Positions 1 through 11,499 of a DNA stretch of 64,000 bases are shown in pieces. Position numbers and translations under genes: made by a program. The DNA is from Lateolabrax maculatus (taxonomy: Eukaryota > Chordata > Actinopteri > Acropomatiformes > Lateolabracidae). The DNA is taken from the NCBI GenBank assembly GCA_031216445.1, contig CM062206.1:24085501-24149500 (forward strand), read 5' to 3'. The notes under the pieces were generated by a model. The model saw only the letters and a program-made list of their open reading frames with translations, had not been told where the DNA came from and did no database searches. Numbering within the stretch: position 1 is the stretch's first letter; each line of letters opens with the position of its first letter.

Positions 1-586
1 TCTTATATCAAGTAGTAACGAAATCCAAAAATCCTGTTCAACACCATCAGTAACATTTTCTCTCCTACATCACCTGCTGTTCCTATTTCTTCACTTGATG
101 AGTGCAACAACTTTCTTTGTTGGTAAGATAAATGACATACAAGCAAGCATCCTTTCCTCTTGTTCTCCTTCAATACCTTCCCCTTACCCGCTAACAACAA
201 TCCTGGAGAGTTTAGCTCTCTAGTTGCTTTGACATTGTACCCACCTTTTTGTTAAAAAGTGCTATTGATTCCACTGGCCCATGTGTACTGTCTATAATCA
301 ATAACTCGCTGACATCTGGCCATATCCCAGCTTATTTCAAACAAGCCGCTGTTCAACCACTTTTTTAAATTAAAAAATAAATAAATCTGGCCACTTCTTT
401 GCCCCAGAACTACAGGCCAATTTCTAAGTTAGCTTTCATGCTATGGTCTTGAATAAGAAATGGTTGCTAAGCAGCTTACAGCTGCTTTAGATGAGCACAA
501 CATTTTAGACAAGTGTCAGTCTGGTTTCCGTCAGTTTCACCAGCATTCAACAGGAAAAGTGTTTCTTAGAGTCTCAAATGATTTGT
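1..586 (+). mobile_element. Decayed L2/CR1-type LINE fragment (linker to RT fingers)
   Basis: Reading all three plus frames gives disconnected pieces typical of the region between endonuclease and reverse transcriptase of L2/CR1-superfamily LINEs. Near 20-120 it reads RNPKILFNTISNIFSP and SSLDECNNFL. Near 300-360 it reads SGHIPAYFKQAAVQPL, and near 410-540 NYRPISKL, VAKQLTAALDEHNILDK and SGFRQFH. Such segments precede the catalytic palm of these enzymes. Frameshifts and stops separate them, so this is a dead copy. It continues beyond the left window edge and is interrupted on the right by a MITE-like repeat. Family membership is by motif reading only; the exact clade is uncertain. Confidence 0.75.
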
Positions 587-905
587 TAAAGGGATAGTTC
601 AGATTTTTTGAAGTAGGGTTGTATGAGGTACTTACCCGTAGTCAGTGTATCTACAGTAGATGATGGTCAGTGCACCCCCAGTATGGAGAAGCTGACAGCT
701 GTCTCTGCACGTACGCTCAGCATCGTACTGCTATGGACAACGTCAGCAGCAAAACTGATTTTAAAAAAATTCAACCTAAAAAAATCAATATCAGTTTAAG
801 TGTACGCTATATTTAGAATATTTTAACCGCTTTACCTCGCTGTCAGACGACCCCTTTCTGACCTTTCTGCCGGGGAACTGAAGCATTATATGGTTCTATG
901 GGTTT
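587..905 (+). repeat. MITE-like interspersed repeat (AAAGGGATAGTTCAG end)
   Basis: The stretch begins with TTAAAGGGATAGTTCAG, a terminus I recognise from abundant short non-autonomous DNA elements in teleost genomes, and continues with the GTATGAGGTACTTACC and CTTTCTGCCGGGGA blocks usual for that repeat. It starts abruptly inside LINE coding sequence. The opposite terminus is not recognisable, so the right boundary is approximate. It encodes nothing. The recognition is from memory of the family, not a search. Confidence 0.5.
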
Positions 906-2150
906 GTTGGTTTTTCCTCGGGTATAGTTTTGACAGTCAAAACAGCACCCCTACTTACTGTACTATGTACTATATAAAAAGTGTGTCTTTATTCAAATGT
1001 GTGAAAACTCCATCAATCTTATTTTAAACTTTGGTTTGGTTATTTTAAACCTCGGATATGATTATATTTCAATTTAATCCACATTACAGTCAATGATGAA
1101 ATTAACCATCTCTCCTCAGTTCCTGAAAAGTAGACTTTCTCCCTGCCAGGAGGGAAAAGTCAGCTGCCTTGCAAAACTGAAAGAGTACAAATTCCTCTTC
1201 AGCCCCCATTACATCCACTGGAAAACACAGCAAAAATCAATCCGCTTCAATAAGTAAACAACAGAAATGGTAACCAAGCGTGGTGTGAAAGTAGAAAACG
1301 CTGTTAGTTTCTGCCCTTAGCCTGGCAGAGCTTTTCCCTCTGCGCATCGCCTACATCTACCCTCAAAACCCTCAAACCATCAGGAATTCCCAGCTGATAT
1401 TATGGCTGCCTGTATCCTCACTGTAAGTCATGCTGGATAGAAATGTCAGCTAAGTTGCCAGCACCATAGAGCCTCGCTGTGAAACGACATTCATACATTG
1501 GAAATGTATAAATGTCGGTGCTGTCAAAAAACTCTCAGAATTGACTACATTGGAAATGCAGCAGCCACTACAGAATTATGCCTTGAAAGCTGAAATAGGC
1601 AGAATTGTACATCGGACACCCCAAATGACAGAAAATCGCATAACCCAGAAACCCTGAAATGGCATGAAACTAAAAGCAAGGCTCAGATTTCAGGAGTTTT
1701 CAAATCTGGATTCATTACACACAAGAAGAGTGGTGAACATACTCGAAAGACAAGATTAGAAAATAATGGTGCATCGGGCTATTTAGGGTTACAAAGATGA
1801 TCACTCAGCAGAAGCTCTGCATCACCAATACACATTATTCTCTTGTCTTTCTCTTGCAAACATTCCCTCTCTTCCTCAAGTGCCATTACTTTTTAATCTG
1901 TACATTAAAAGACACATTGAAGCCTCATTAGTTCTTGAAACATTTCCACCAGCCTTCCTTCAAATGTGTGAGTGACTCCAGCCTCAGGGTTTCCCTTCAT
2001 TAGTCTCTGTCGAGGTTGACTCCACTGACATGCAGTGCGAACGCTTGCAAACACCACTCAGGTTTGAAATGATCAGACCAGTCCCAAACATATTTGGAAG
2101 GAGGTAAAAAGTGTTACCACACTTGTATGTTACTAAATATTCTGTGATGA
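906..2150. other. No recognisable feature
   Basis: AT-rich sequence without long open frames, terminal repeats or tandem arrays. I see no splice-framed coding segment and no recognisable repeat family. Confidence 0.5.
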
Positions 2151-2295
2151 ACAGTGGTGAAAGAAGTACTCAGATCCTTTGCTTAAGTAAAAGTACAGGA
2201 GTATTATCAACCAAATTAACTTAAAGTATCAAAAGTAAAAGTGGTTCTGCAGTAAAATTATTCATAAAATTCTCATTGTACATTAGCTTGTTAAT
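2151..2295 (+). repeat. Interspersed repeat, 'AAGTACTCAGATCC' type
   Basis: The run GTGGTGAAAGAAGTACTCAG followed by TTAAGTAAAAGTAC and AAAGTATCAAAAGTAAAAGT matches a short AAGTA-rich repeat that is very common in fish genomes and is thought to be a non-autonomous DNA element. The copy is short and diverged, with no visible terminal inverted repeat or target duplication. A related TACTTGAG-rich stretch sits at 28700-28875. Confidence 0.5.
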
Positions 2296-2488
2296 ACTGA
2301 CGCCTCAATGCGTAAGTAAATCTTATCTTCATATCTTAGTAAATGGGCTTACCAGAATTCCAGTTGCTCTGGACATCCGTGCACTGTCTCTCACTGTCCC
2401 TTACAAGCTCTTACTTTGTTGTACCTGAATTTGACCCCATCAGAGGCTAAAGGTGAAGCAATTTAAAGCAGAAACAAAGGTTTGACTG

Positions 2489-2914
2489 GTGTTGAACAAA
2501 CAGCCAGTCAATCAGCTGAAACTAGAAAGTGGTCGTAAAGCTGGTTTCACATTGGATGGCGTGGTTTTACATTCAGGGGATTGTCTCGCCATAACTGCCA
2601 GACTTCTAAATTCTGATTCTGAAAACCATCAGGGATTTTCTTTTTCTATTCAGATGGAAAGAGAAACTCACTGGAATGCAACAATAGCTCCTCATAATAC
2701 AAACACACGCTTCAGCGGATGCATTCATCGTTTATGTTTGAATGGAGGGAAACCTGTGGGAGAGCCACAGCAGCTTCTCACGAGTGCTCTCTGCCTTCCA
2801 CTCATCTTTATATCCCCCATACAGCTTATCTTACAAGAGATGATGGCATTGAGCTTTATCATTTGGGGCACAGAGTGTCATAAGCTAGAGGAATCACGAT
2901 TATTTTTTATTTAA
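2489..2914 (+). pseudogene. Protein-like ORF of unknown identity, weak laminin-G-like signature
   Basis: An open frame of 141 codons. Its first ~95 residues have the composition of a folded, beta-rich extracellular protein (LDGVVLHSGDCLAITARL, then FSFSIQMERETHWNATI), and residues ~80-95 read FSGCIHRLCLNGGKPVG. That last piece resembles the 'GCI..L.LNG' hallmark near the end of laminin-G-like domains, but the preceding order of strands is not a clear match. The last ~45 codons look non-coding. There is no identifiable promoter or neighbouring exon. It could be a retro-pseudogene fragment, an isolated exon or chance. I do not assign a function. Confidence 0.25.
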
Positions 2915-3044
2915 ATCTCACAGCAGATTCTTGCATCTCCATTATTCAAAAAACTGAAAGGTGTCACTGAGTCTCAGTTGAATATCTGCCTGTGTGTGGT
3001 TATAGAGTAGCTTCTAACGCAACAAGATTTCTAGAATCTCATTT

Positions 3045-3578
3045 CATCCATCCATCTAACCTTCCATCCATATTCTTTCGCCTATCCAGGGCCGGGTTGC
3101 AGTGGCAGCAGGCTAAGCAGGGTATTCCAGACGTCCCTTTCCCCAGTGCGTTTTCCAGGTCCTCCTGGGGGATCCCGGGGCGTTCCCAGGACAGATGAGA
3201 TATATAATCCCTCCAGCCCGTTCCGGGTCTATCCGGGGTCTCCTCCCAGCTGGACGTCCCTGGAAAACCTCCCAAGGAAGGCGCCCAGGAGGCATCCTGA
3301 TCAACCACCTCAGCTGGCTCCTTTCAACGCGAAAGGGCCAGCAGCTCTACTCTGAGCTCTCTACCCTATCTCTACGGCTGAGCCAAGCCACGCTGCGGAG
3401 GTAACTCATTTCGCCCGCTTGTATCCGCATTCTAATTCTTTCAGTCACTACCCAGAGCTCATGACCATAGGTGAGGCTTGGAACATGATCAACTGGTAAA
3501 TCAGAAGCTTTGCCTTCCGGCTCAGCTCCCTCTTGACCATGACGCTGCACCAATCCGCCTGTCCATCTCCCTCTCATT
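3045..3578 (-). mobile_element. RTE-type LINE, 3' fragment (RT C-terminus and tail)
   Basis: On the minus strand the sequence reads REGAEPEGKASDLPVDHVPS then LTYGHELWVVTERIRMRIQA and EMSYLRSVAWLSRRDRV, and after a frameshift near 3310-3345 GWRDYISHLSWERPGIP and EDLENALGKG. These are hallmarks of the C-terminal part of reverse transcriptases of RTE/Rex3- or Expander-like fish LINEs. The plus-strand left edge carries CATCCATCCATCT repeats, which correspond to the short tandem tail at the 3' end of these elements. The catalytic RT core and endonuclease are absent, as expected for a 5'-truncated insertion. It is GC-richer than its surroundings. Clade name is tentative. Confidence 0.75.
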
Positions 3579-6500
3579 TCACTGTAAATCTATATTTTTT
3601 CTATTTTTCTATATATAGATATAGTTATATACATATAACTATGTGCAGACTTACAAATTCCTGTAATATGAAACAGAGCTCCTCATATACAACTATAGAT
3701 ATACCTCAAACACAATTAGTTCAAGTGAATTAAAGTGAAGCTGTATTTTGGTGAAGGCACTTCAGTGGCAATTACGTGACTAATTATTTTAATTATTTAC
3801 ATGAGGGCCCTAAAATACTAGTCTATGCAAATAAGGTTCTTTTGCATGCCTCCCTAATAGAAAGACACTTCCAGTATTTTAAGAGCACATGTTTGGAGCT
3901 TCTTTGGCTCCAGTGGAAGTGCTAAATGTGGCAGTTAAAGTGCCTTTCACTGTGTTGAGCTACAGAGGAGAACATCACTATGTAATTATCCAACTTAATA
4001 TGTCCCATACTGATCCATGCTATCGTCAGATCTGGAAATATACCGCTATCGTCTTCCATATGTTGAGGGTTGATACCAGAGGCCATTGGAGAGTTGATAT
4101 TTATTCTGAAATAGGGCAGAAGCTCTGGGAATCCAACCGTTTCTCCTCCTGGTTTAAGCCTGTGCTTCTACATGTGCCTCGGTCTAATATTAGCTTCTCC
4201 TGTATGTCGAGTTTAGATCCGAGTAACCATCAGAAATGTTGTTGTTTACATTTAGATGGAGTCATGCCTCAAGGGGTGTTTTCCAGCCCCTCGATCATCC
4301 GTGCTATCACATACAGTATCAATATCTCAATTTACTGAACAAACCTTCTGGTCTCTGTGGGTAATATCCATGTAGGTCATAGAGGATTCTAGATTAAAAA
4401 TAAGTCATACATGTTGGTGGAAATGCAACATGCCACAGTGTATGAGAAACATGTATCTGAGTATTACCAATCCATAAACTCCATCTGAGCAGAGAACATT
4501 GATTAAGCTCGAAGGCTTGTTTTGACCTGGTTTTGCAGAAAAGTGTCCACAATCACATAGGCCTTTAAGTAAACCTCCAGCAGGTTGTTTTCTCATGTGC
4601 CGTTTAAAGCCTCCATTTGCTAATGAGGGTCACATGATATGATCAAAAGCTACTAAATCGACCTGGTGGTGAGATTGTTTTGTCAACTGCAGTTATTTTC
4701 TTTGGTCATTTTGGGGGATCATTACAAAAAAAAACCCTAAGAAATCTTAAAATGCACCTCTCTCTCCAGTTAAAAGATGCATTCAGAGATGGTGAAGAGA
4801 GAGACGGGGGGAAAAGTGGTTACCCAAAAATCTTTGTGTTACATTTTAGTTATGGTCTATGTTGTTCTACCCTGTAGGCATTTGTTGGTTTGATCAGCCA
4901 GTATTTAGGTTTCCCTTACATCTCATTTGTAGGTCTGTTAATTGAGTTAATGTCTTGTTTAGTTAGCTTTATTCTTTAGTAGAGTTATGTTTTGTTGACC
5001 TCTTTTATTAGGGCCCTATAACTCTGTTAATGAATGTCTTTGTAGTAGTTTGTTTTGTTGAATATTCTTTGGGAAAATAAACATAACTTTGGAGCTTAAC
5101 ACTTGTTTCCTTGTGCCTTGACTGCTTGGTCCATGAAATCAAATAGACCACTGCCAGGAAGTCACAGTGCTATATTGTTGTTATAAAGAATGAGAATGCA
5201 CATAAATGCAGCTGTAGGCTCTTTAGTGCTACATATGTACAGTATGGAATGATGACAATACACACAGAGCTGCACAAGAAAAGTAAATTCTGCCATTTTA
5301 TTTAGCATGAATATGCAGTATATACATTTAATTTTGGACATGTTCAGGTGGCACATGTAGCCATGTTTTCCAGCCTCTCTACCATAAATCCAAGTCATGT
5401 CTGAGCAGACGTGAAAAAATAAATAATAAATGAATCGATGAATGCTTAATCCTTTATATGTATTTAATATTTATTTCATGAATAAGAAGTTTTTCGTGTT
5501 GTTGGTGTTCACGGCCAGCGTGTATGCGCGTGTGTGTGTGTTTGTGTGTGCGCCACGTGATTACTTGCCTTGCCATGTGTGCGAGTTTGTTGATGAATGT
5601 TGCAGGTTGAGTTGGGAGCAAACAGGATATTATATGAAGATGATGTATGGCCGGTGGAAGGCTGTCTATGTATTAAACATGAGTTCTGCTCAGAGGAAAT
5701 AAAACCCACTCGACATGTTTCCTTTTCCATGTGATAGCTGTTTACCAAAGCTTTGTGCTCTGAGGTGCTTCTGGGATTGTCAGTGTGATAAGAACAGGCT
5801 GCTGCTCCTCTAATGTATTCTAAATATATTTTCCTCTTGTGCCTATTGACATTAACCACACCATCTGTCTCTGACATTCTGCCTCTTTGCTCCCCCAGTC
5901 TCTACAGGTATGTACTGTGAATATCCTGCCTGTCACTGCAGCACAGATTACATGCTTTTAGACAAGGCTTTTTTAAAGTCCGACACTGTGGGCCCCTTCC
6001 AGACAAAACCGTCCATGTTGAAAGGATATTCTGAGGCTCAGTATATTGTATGGTGATAGATCAACATGAGATTATACAGTAAGTTATCAGCTGTATGTAG
6101 CCTACAGCTTCATATTTTTAAAGAAAATAATGCTTTAATAAAACAGTAGTTGCTTTGCTTCCACCAATATTCCGAAACTAAAAATATTCAATACGTGTAG
6201 AGGTCCAGCGCGGGAATACGGAGGCACCATAACGCTCAAACTTCCTTGTAGTCAGTACTGTAGTTAAACATACACTACAACATTAATAGCCAGGGCTTGA
6301 AATTATGTACCACTGCATCCAGTTATACACAGTATGGATTTATAACAAACTCAATTAAATAAATGTTGATTGATGTTAATTGGAGAGAAAAAGAACTACA
6401 ATATAACATGATTTATCCTCTATTTCTATATATTTTCGGACTATTGTTTTTTTCTATTATGTCTCGTGTCACATGCAAATGCTCCATATCTGTCAAAAAA

Positions 6501-7466
6501 AAAAAAGAAAGAAGTAAAGCACATAAAAAGATTACCAAGTTCTGTGCCAATATTATTTACCTACTTAGAGAGCCCAGTCTGCACTCTCTATTTGGTAATT
6601 GCAGGGAATTCTTCCTCATCCCAGTTATAAGCAGTACATTTTGGGGGATTGTGGCTTGATTTTTATGTTTTAAAAAGCTCATGAAGTGGTTCTGAATTTG
6701 TAGTGATTGTAAAACTACCAGGTGTTCTTCCAAAAAAAAACAAAGTTCTTGCAAATATTAGATTGGTTAAATTAATCTTAACTCCTGCATTAATGAAGGA
6801 GGCAGTGACTGTTTAATTGCTACAGCCTCGGTTTGATTTTCCACTTGATCCAGCCCTGTGGCTCACAGCTCACTGTGTATATGAATGAAAGAAGCAGATT
6901 TACCTGGATATGCCCACGGTGTCCAGGTGATGGGCTCTGGGGTCCAGTCACTGGACCTGTGTGGATCTAAAAATCCCAGTGATCAGGATATGAGGCAGCA
7001 GCTCTGTGAGGCTGAGAGAACCAAACGTGGGAACAACAGTCCAGGAACTTGGTTCAGAGCTCTGCTTTATACTGTTTGTTAATCTACATGGTGCAACACC
7101 ACCAGCACAGAGGAGCCAACAGACAAATGGGCAAATGAATCAAATGAATAGCTTAAAATACTTCCTGGTCAAACCACCTAGATAAAGGCAAGGGTGAACT
7201 AAAACAATAAAGCTTCCAAAGGTGGTAGTAACATTAACTTTTTTATTTAGGCTTTAAAATGTACAATATATCTGCAATATAATATTTAGGCTATAGATAG
7301 TTTGACTAAAGCTGGAGAGAAATCAAGATAAGATAAGACAAGAAACACACATCCCCAGAAACAGATTTAAGAAAAAATGCAATTTTTGTTAAGATGTGAT
7401 TTTGATGTTTCAAAGATGCTTATTAAGTTTTCAGAATTTCACAAAGCAATATTACAAAACCGAAAG
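3579..7466. other. No recognisable gene; scattered simple sequence
   Basis: AT-rich sequence. It contains a 149-codon open frame at 3889-4338 that I do not consider coding, a short GTGTGT patch near 5531-5550 and several A-runs. No transposon termini or protein motifs were recognised. Confidence 0.45.
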
Positions 7467-7800
7467 TGTCACGTCTGCTGTGTTCCCTGTTTCCTGGTTG
7501 TTTGTTTCTCAGTTTCCCCTGCACACCTGTCTTGTGTACATCTAGTCTGCACAGCCCATGTGTTTCCCTCTTTCTCCTGTAACCTACCTGCCCACCCCAG
7601 CTGTGGCTTGTCCCTCTGATTAGTTGTGTGTGCATAAATGTTCCTGTGTTCCCTTTGTTCTCGGTCTGGTCCTTGTCATTTGTTGTGTGTGGACTGTTTC
7701 CCTATGTCCTGGCTCCTTTTGGATGTCTGCAAGTTTTTTTCGTTAATAAACCTTTTTGAACAACAGTTTGGTGTCTACGGGTGGGTCCCTTTCCCGTGCT
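7467..7800 (+). mobile_element. Probable solo LTR (Ty3/gypsy-like)
   Basis: A 334-bp unit begins with TGTCACGTCTG and ends with CCCGTGCT. It is flanked on both sides by the same 5-bp sequence GAAAG (7462-7466 and 7801-7805), the target-duplication size of LTR retrotransposons. An AATAAA polyadenylation signal lies at 7745-7750, about 50 bp before the end, as expected in R-U5. It is pyrimidine-rich and carries no ORF, and no gag-pol or second LTR is nearby, so a recombination-derived solo LTR is the simplest reading. The terminal dinucleotide is not the canonical CA, which may be decay. Confidence 0.5.
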
Positions 7801-8010
7801 GAAAGAGGATATTTACCCATAACTTTACTCCACATGGCTCCGTCTCGTGGAACAGCAACTACTACACACAAAAGGAAATCTTTATTTGATCAAAATTACT
7901 ATGACAAAAAAATATTTTGGTAACTGATCTGATGGAGTACCATTGCTGCTTTTTGCATTTGAACAACCTTTTTAATTAAAAGTTTCATACAAACAGGGAA
8001 TGTACATATT

Positions 8011-8034
8011 GTGTGTGTGTGTGTGTGTGTGTGT
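8011..8034. repeat. (GT)12 microsatellite
   Basis: Twelve perfect GT units, followed by ACGTACATACATA-type sequence. Confidence 0.95.
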
Positions 8035-8219
8035 ACGTACATACATAAATACATAGAAGATAAAAGATTGGTTAGATAAAATAATAATATAGTGATGTAA
8101 TGTAAAGTGATAATAATGTCCCTATAGTAAAATTATAGGGACAGGTATCAATACATTTTTTTTAGGATAAGGGACACAAAATCAAAATAAGTAATGACTG
8201 AAAATATTTAAAATGGCCA

Positions 8220-8860
8220 GTGTCTCCCGAGGCTAAAGATAGATACAATCATGCTGCAGAAAGGAAGGAAGATTTGGATTTGAGGTTGGCTTCTTGTGAG
8301 GGGCCGAGTCAGTCGGCAATGAGGACAACAGGTAGTAATTTTCAAAAGGGGTTTTTATTTACCCAACGTAAGAAACGACAAAATTTCTCAAACAAAGTAA
8401 CAAAGGATTGGGCCCATAAAAGAGGTCAAATTAACAGAACTGTACAAAAGTCAACTAAACAAACTAACCGAAGACAAGACGGACCTAACTGACTAAACAC
8501 AAGAGGGGAACTTATATACTGGGTGATCAGCCCATACTAAACACAAGAGGGGTTAACATAAACAATGCACACCAAAAACAACAGCTAGTTTACAAACAAA
8601 GCAAATCAGAAAAATTTAACTCATTAGAATAAACATCTAATCTAATCTATACTAACCAAACCAAATAAAATGACTTAATTGTCTAAAGAAAATATACAAT
8701 AAAGCACTAAATCCCCCCCATGGTGTGCCGGCCCTTCGGGTTGGCCCAATCAGCACTCTCCTTCTATAAAATGGCTGAGCTTGTGGGGCAGATCCCTTTG
8801 CCAGGCATTCCCAGCTCCCAGCAGCAGCACCAGCAGCAGCACCGGTAACTCAAAAAGAAA
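8220..8860. other. Unclassified repeat-like block with promoter-like GC-richer end
   Basis: The left part is A-rich on this strand. It holds a 17-bp direct repeat, ACTAAACACAAGAGGGG, near 8492 and 8537, separated by a TATATACTGGGTGATCAGCC segment. The right part (8710-8850) is GC-richer and has a CCAAT motif at 8746, a TATAAAA box at 8765-8771 and two CAGCAGCAGCACC runs. The arrangement resembles an LTR or the 5' end of a transcribed element, but termini and orientation are not resolved. A 90-codon ORF at 8220-8492 is lysine/asparagine-rich and probably not coding. Confidence 0.3.
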
Positions 8861-10845
8861 TAGAAATTAGGAAACCATACTGAAACATAGACTGTACAAA
8901 AGCTAACTAAATGTGCGCGCTTCAAATAGAAAACTAATGTACTGTCAAATAATAAAGTGTGTTGTATGAAACAGAAAATCCCTGTGTGATTATTTCAATA
9001 CTTAATGTTAAACCAAATGTAGACTAATAACTTTATTAAATGTATATAAACAAAATACCACAAAACTTAACTATAAAAAGAAATGTGTGAGTGTAGAAGG
9101 TTACCGACATTTAGGGTTGTGTGACCACAGCTGTGGCCATCACACTTCTGCTGTTTCTGTCTTCAAGAGCCTGAAACTATTGAAAAATATTTTCTATTCA
9201 TGTCACACCACAGCTGTGGCTGAATTGATTAAGTCTCAACATAAAAATGTGCCACCATTTGACTTACTCTAAATCGTAGTTAGAGAATATCTCTAAAGAA
9301 ATATATATAACTATTATCGGGAGGATCTATCATCATCACTCCCTGGCATGCTGAGCCTGGTGATGCCAAATAGCAGTGCTGTACATATTTTACATTCACA
9401 TAATAATGTATTACACATGAATGGCTGTCTGAAATTAGGTATCAGACACGTTAGTTTTCCACAGTATCCATCAGCACTGACACCACTTTGGAATAACCCA
9501 ATGTTTTATATTGGCAAAAAAGCATTTTCATTTCCACAATGGAAAGAGAGAGGAGTAGCCAGCCTGGGACATCTCCTTCATGTGACCAACTGAAAGATAC
9601 GTGCAACTGCTCTGCCCGATCCTGTTCCCAGTACCTGCGAGTCAAACAGGCAATACGAGACAACGTTATCATCAACAGCTTTCATTGTTCCAGCCCACCT
9701 CTTGACCAAAAATGGAATCTGCTCTATCCAACTCAATCGATATCAGAGTCATATTAAATCTCTTCTTGCAGACACCTTGCCTCCAGCATCATTTTGATGA
9801 GACGGCAACTACTCATGACGCACAGCATCTCAACTCTTAAATGTGCAGAAATAACTCCGTAACAGTTTGAAAGAAAAACACCGGGCTGCTCCAGCACTTA
9901 ATATAAATATATGTGGCCCCAGGGTGTCATGCAAGGTCACTGATAGAAATAACACAAATAGGCAATTAAAATGTGTACTGAAAAGAATTACTGAAAGAAC
10001 AGATCAGATGTGAGGGAGCAATAAAAAAAAAAAAAAACAGCCATAACTATACTAAATAAAATTGATAGCCTTATTAGTTAGACCACAGGTTCAGTAAGTC
10101 TGATGTCCTTTCCAGGCTCAGGATGATATTATAGTAGAAATAATAGTAACTGTGACTATATGGGACTGGAGCTGTATTATTTTCCTGGATGAGCCAAGAT
10201 GCATTTGGAACAGAAAATAAGAAAAGAGGAAGAAATAAACAACATTGCAAGAAGTGTTTTCAAGATGCAGATTTTAGAAACGCAATTTTTTATTTTATTT
10301 TATGAATAAACATAAATATCAGAGCTGCTGATGGTGCTACCATTCCTGTTTCCACGGGTAGTTTGTCTAATCCACAGTATTACAAATCATTTACATAGGA
10401 TACACCTGTGGTTCCTCTCTCCTCGCTCGTCTCCTCACCTTCTCTCCCAAAAAATGTGTTATTGGACTCCTGTACATGACAAGGTCACAAAATTAGGTGA
10501 TACTGCAGGAACCCCAGTAGTTGATATTTTACTTTACTTTTACCCTTTTAAAAGTATATTTTAACCTTTACTTTTTAGTTAATTGGTAAACAAATATGTA
10601 ATTAATCAAATGATGTACAACCAACTGACACAGTGAGCCTACGGTTTGCAGGCCTGCTTTCCCAAGTTCGATTATATATATACACACACACTACATACCG
10701 TGGATAACAATTTCATACAAGTACAAGTTATGAATCTAACTTAAATACACCTATGTTTATGATGCTGTTGAAGGTGTCTTTATATCAGTTGTGTCAGTAA
10801 ACACAGGCTTCCAATTTCAATTATGATCAGTTGGAAAATACACTT
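8861..10845. other. No recognisable feature
   Basis: AT-rich; an A-run of about 15 lies at 10023-10037. A TACTTTTACTTTT-like patch at 10520-10580 may be a remnant of the AAGTA-rich fish repeat but is too short to call. Confidence 0.45.
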
Positions 10846-11130
10846 TATTTATTGGCCCTTTTATTGGGTACACTTGTAAAATCTAATGCAGTCCAATGCA
10901 ACAGCCCAGTCATAGCAACTATCTTTACGAAGCCCATAATGTTCAACATTGTTGCATGTGTTATTTCAATGATATGTTTATTACAGAGGTCATAGTTAAA
11001 GATGGAGTTACACTGGACTACATTATATTGAAAGGTCATTTTTTGTTCTTCCCATTTCCATACATGAAGGGGGCATAATATTAGAAACACCTCTGAATCT
11101 AATGCAGTCCAGTACAACACTATCACTTAC
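10846..11130. repeat. Interspersed repeat with internal duplicated block
   Basis: Two similar blocks, AATCTAATGCAGTCCAATGC at about 10878 and AATCTAATGCAGTCCAGTAC at about 11097, bracket roughly 200 bp that includes GGGGGCATAATATTAGAAAC. I recognise this pattern (TTATTGGGTACACTTGT start, 'TATTAGAAACACCTCT' block) as a recurrent fish repeat. No coding capacity is expected; the 93-codon minus ORF across it is incidental. Class unknown. Confidence 0.45.
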
Positions 11131-11220
11131 TATGACTCCCATGTAATTGAATTTTATTATAATTAAGTCAAGTTATGTGATCAGAAATGGAGAATTAAAA
11201 CTGTGTTCACACAGTTTCAG

Positions 11221-11499
11221 CCAAGTCAAGTCAATTTTATTTGTATAGCGCCAAATCATAACAAAAGTTATCTCAAGACGCTTTCACATAGAGTAGGTCT
11301 AGACCATACTCTTTAAAATATTATTTACAGAGACCCAACAGTTCCCACCATGAGCAGCACTTGGCGACAGTGGCGAGGAAAAACTCCCTTTAACAGGTAG
11401 AAACCTCGAGCAGAACCAGGCTCTGGATGGGTGGCCATCTGCATCGACCCAGTTGGGTTGAAAGGGGAGGAGAGAGGGGGAGAGGGGAGGCAGAAAAAG
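11221..11499 (-). mobile_element. L2-type LINE, 3' UTR-only copy
   Basis: About 280 bp that match the 3' UTR of the longer LINE at 33403-35597 almost base for base. They share TTTGTATAGCGCCAAATCAT, the CACTTGGCGACAGTGGCGAG block and the GGGGAGGAGAGAGGGGGAG purine tract. The plus-strand left end carries two AGTCA units, which is the (TTGAC)n tail of the element on its own strand. Similarity stops sharply near 11499, so this is a severely 5'-truncated insertion. Differences from the other copy are a few substitutions and two short indels, suggesting a recent common source. Confidence 0.8.

Noticed and set aside
3889..4338. 149-codon plus-strand ORF
   Set aside because: Composition is not domain-like, no motif recognised, no splice or promoter context; plausible by chance in this length of DNA.
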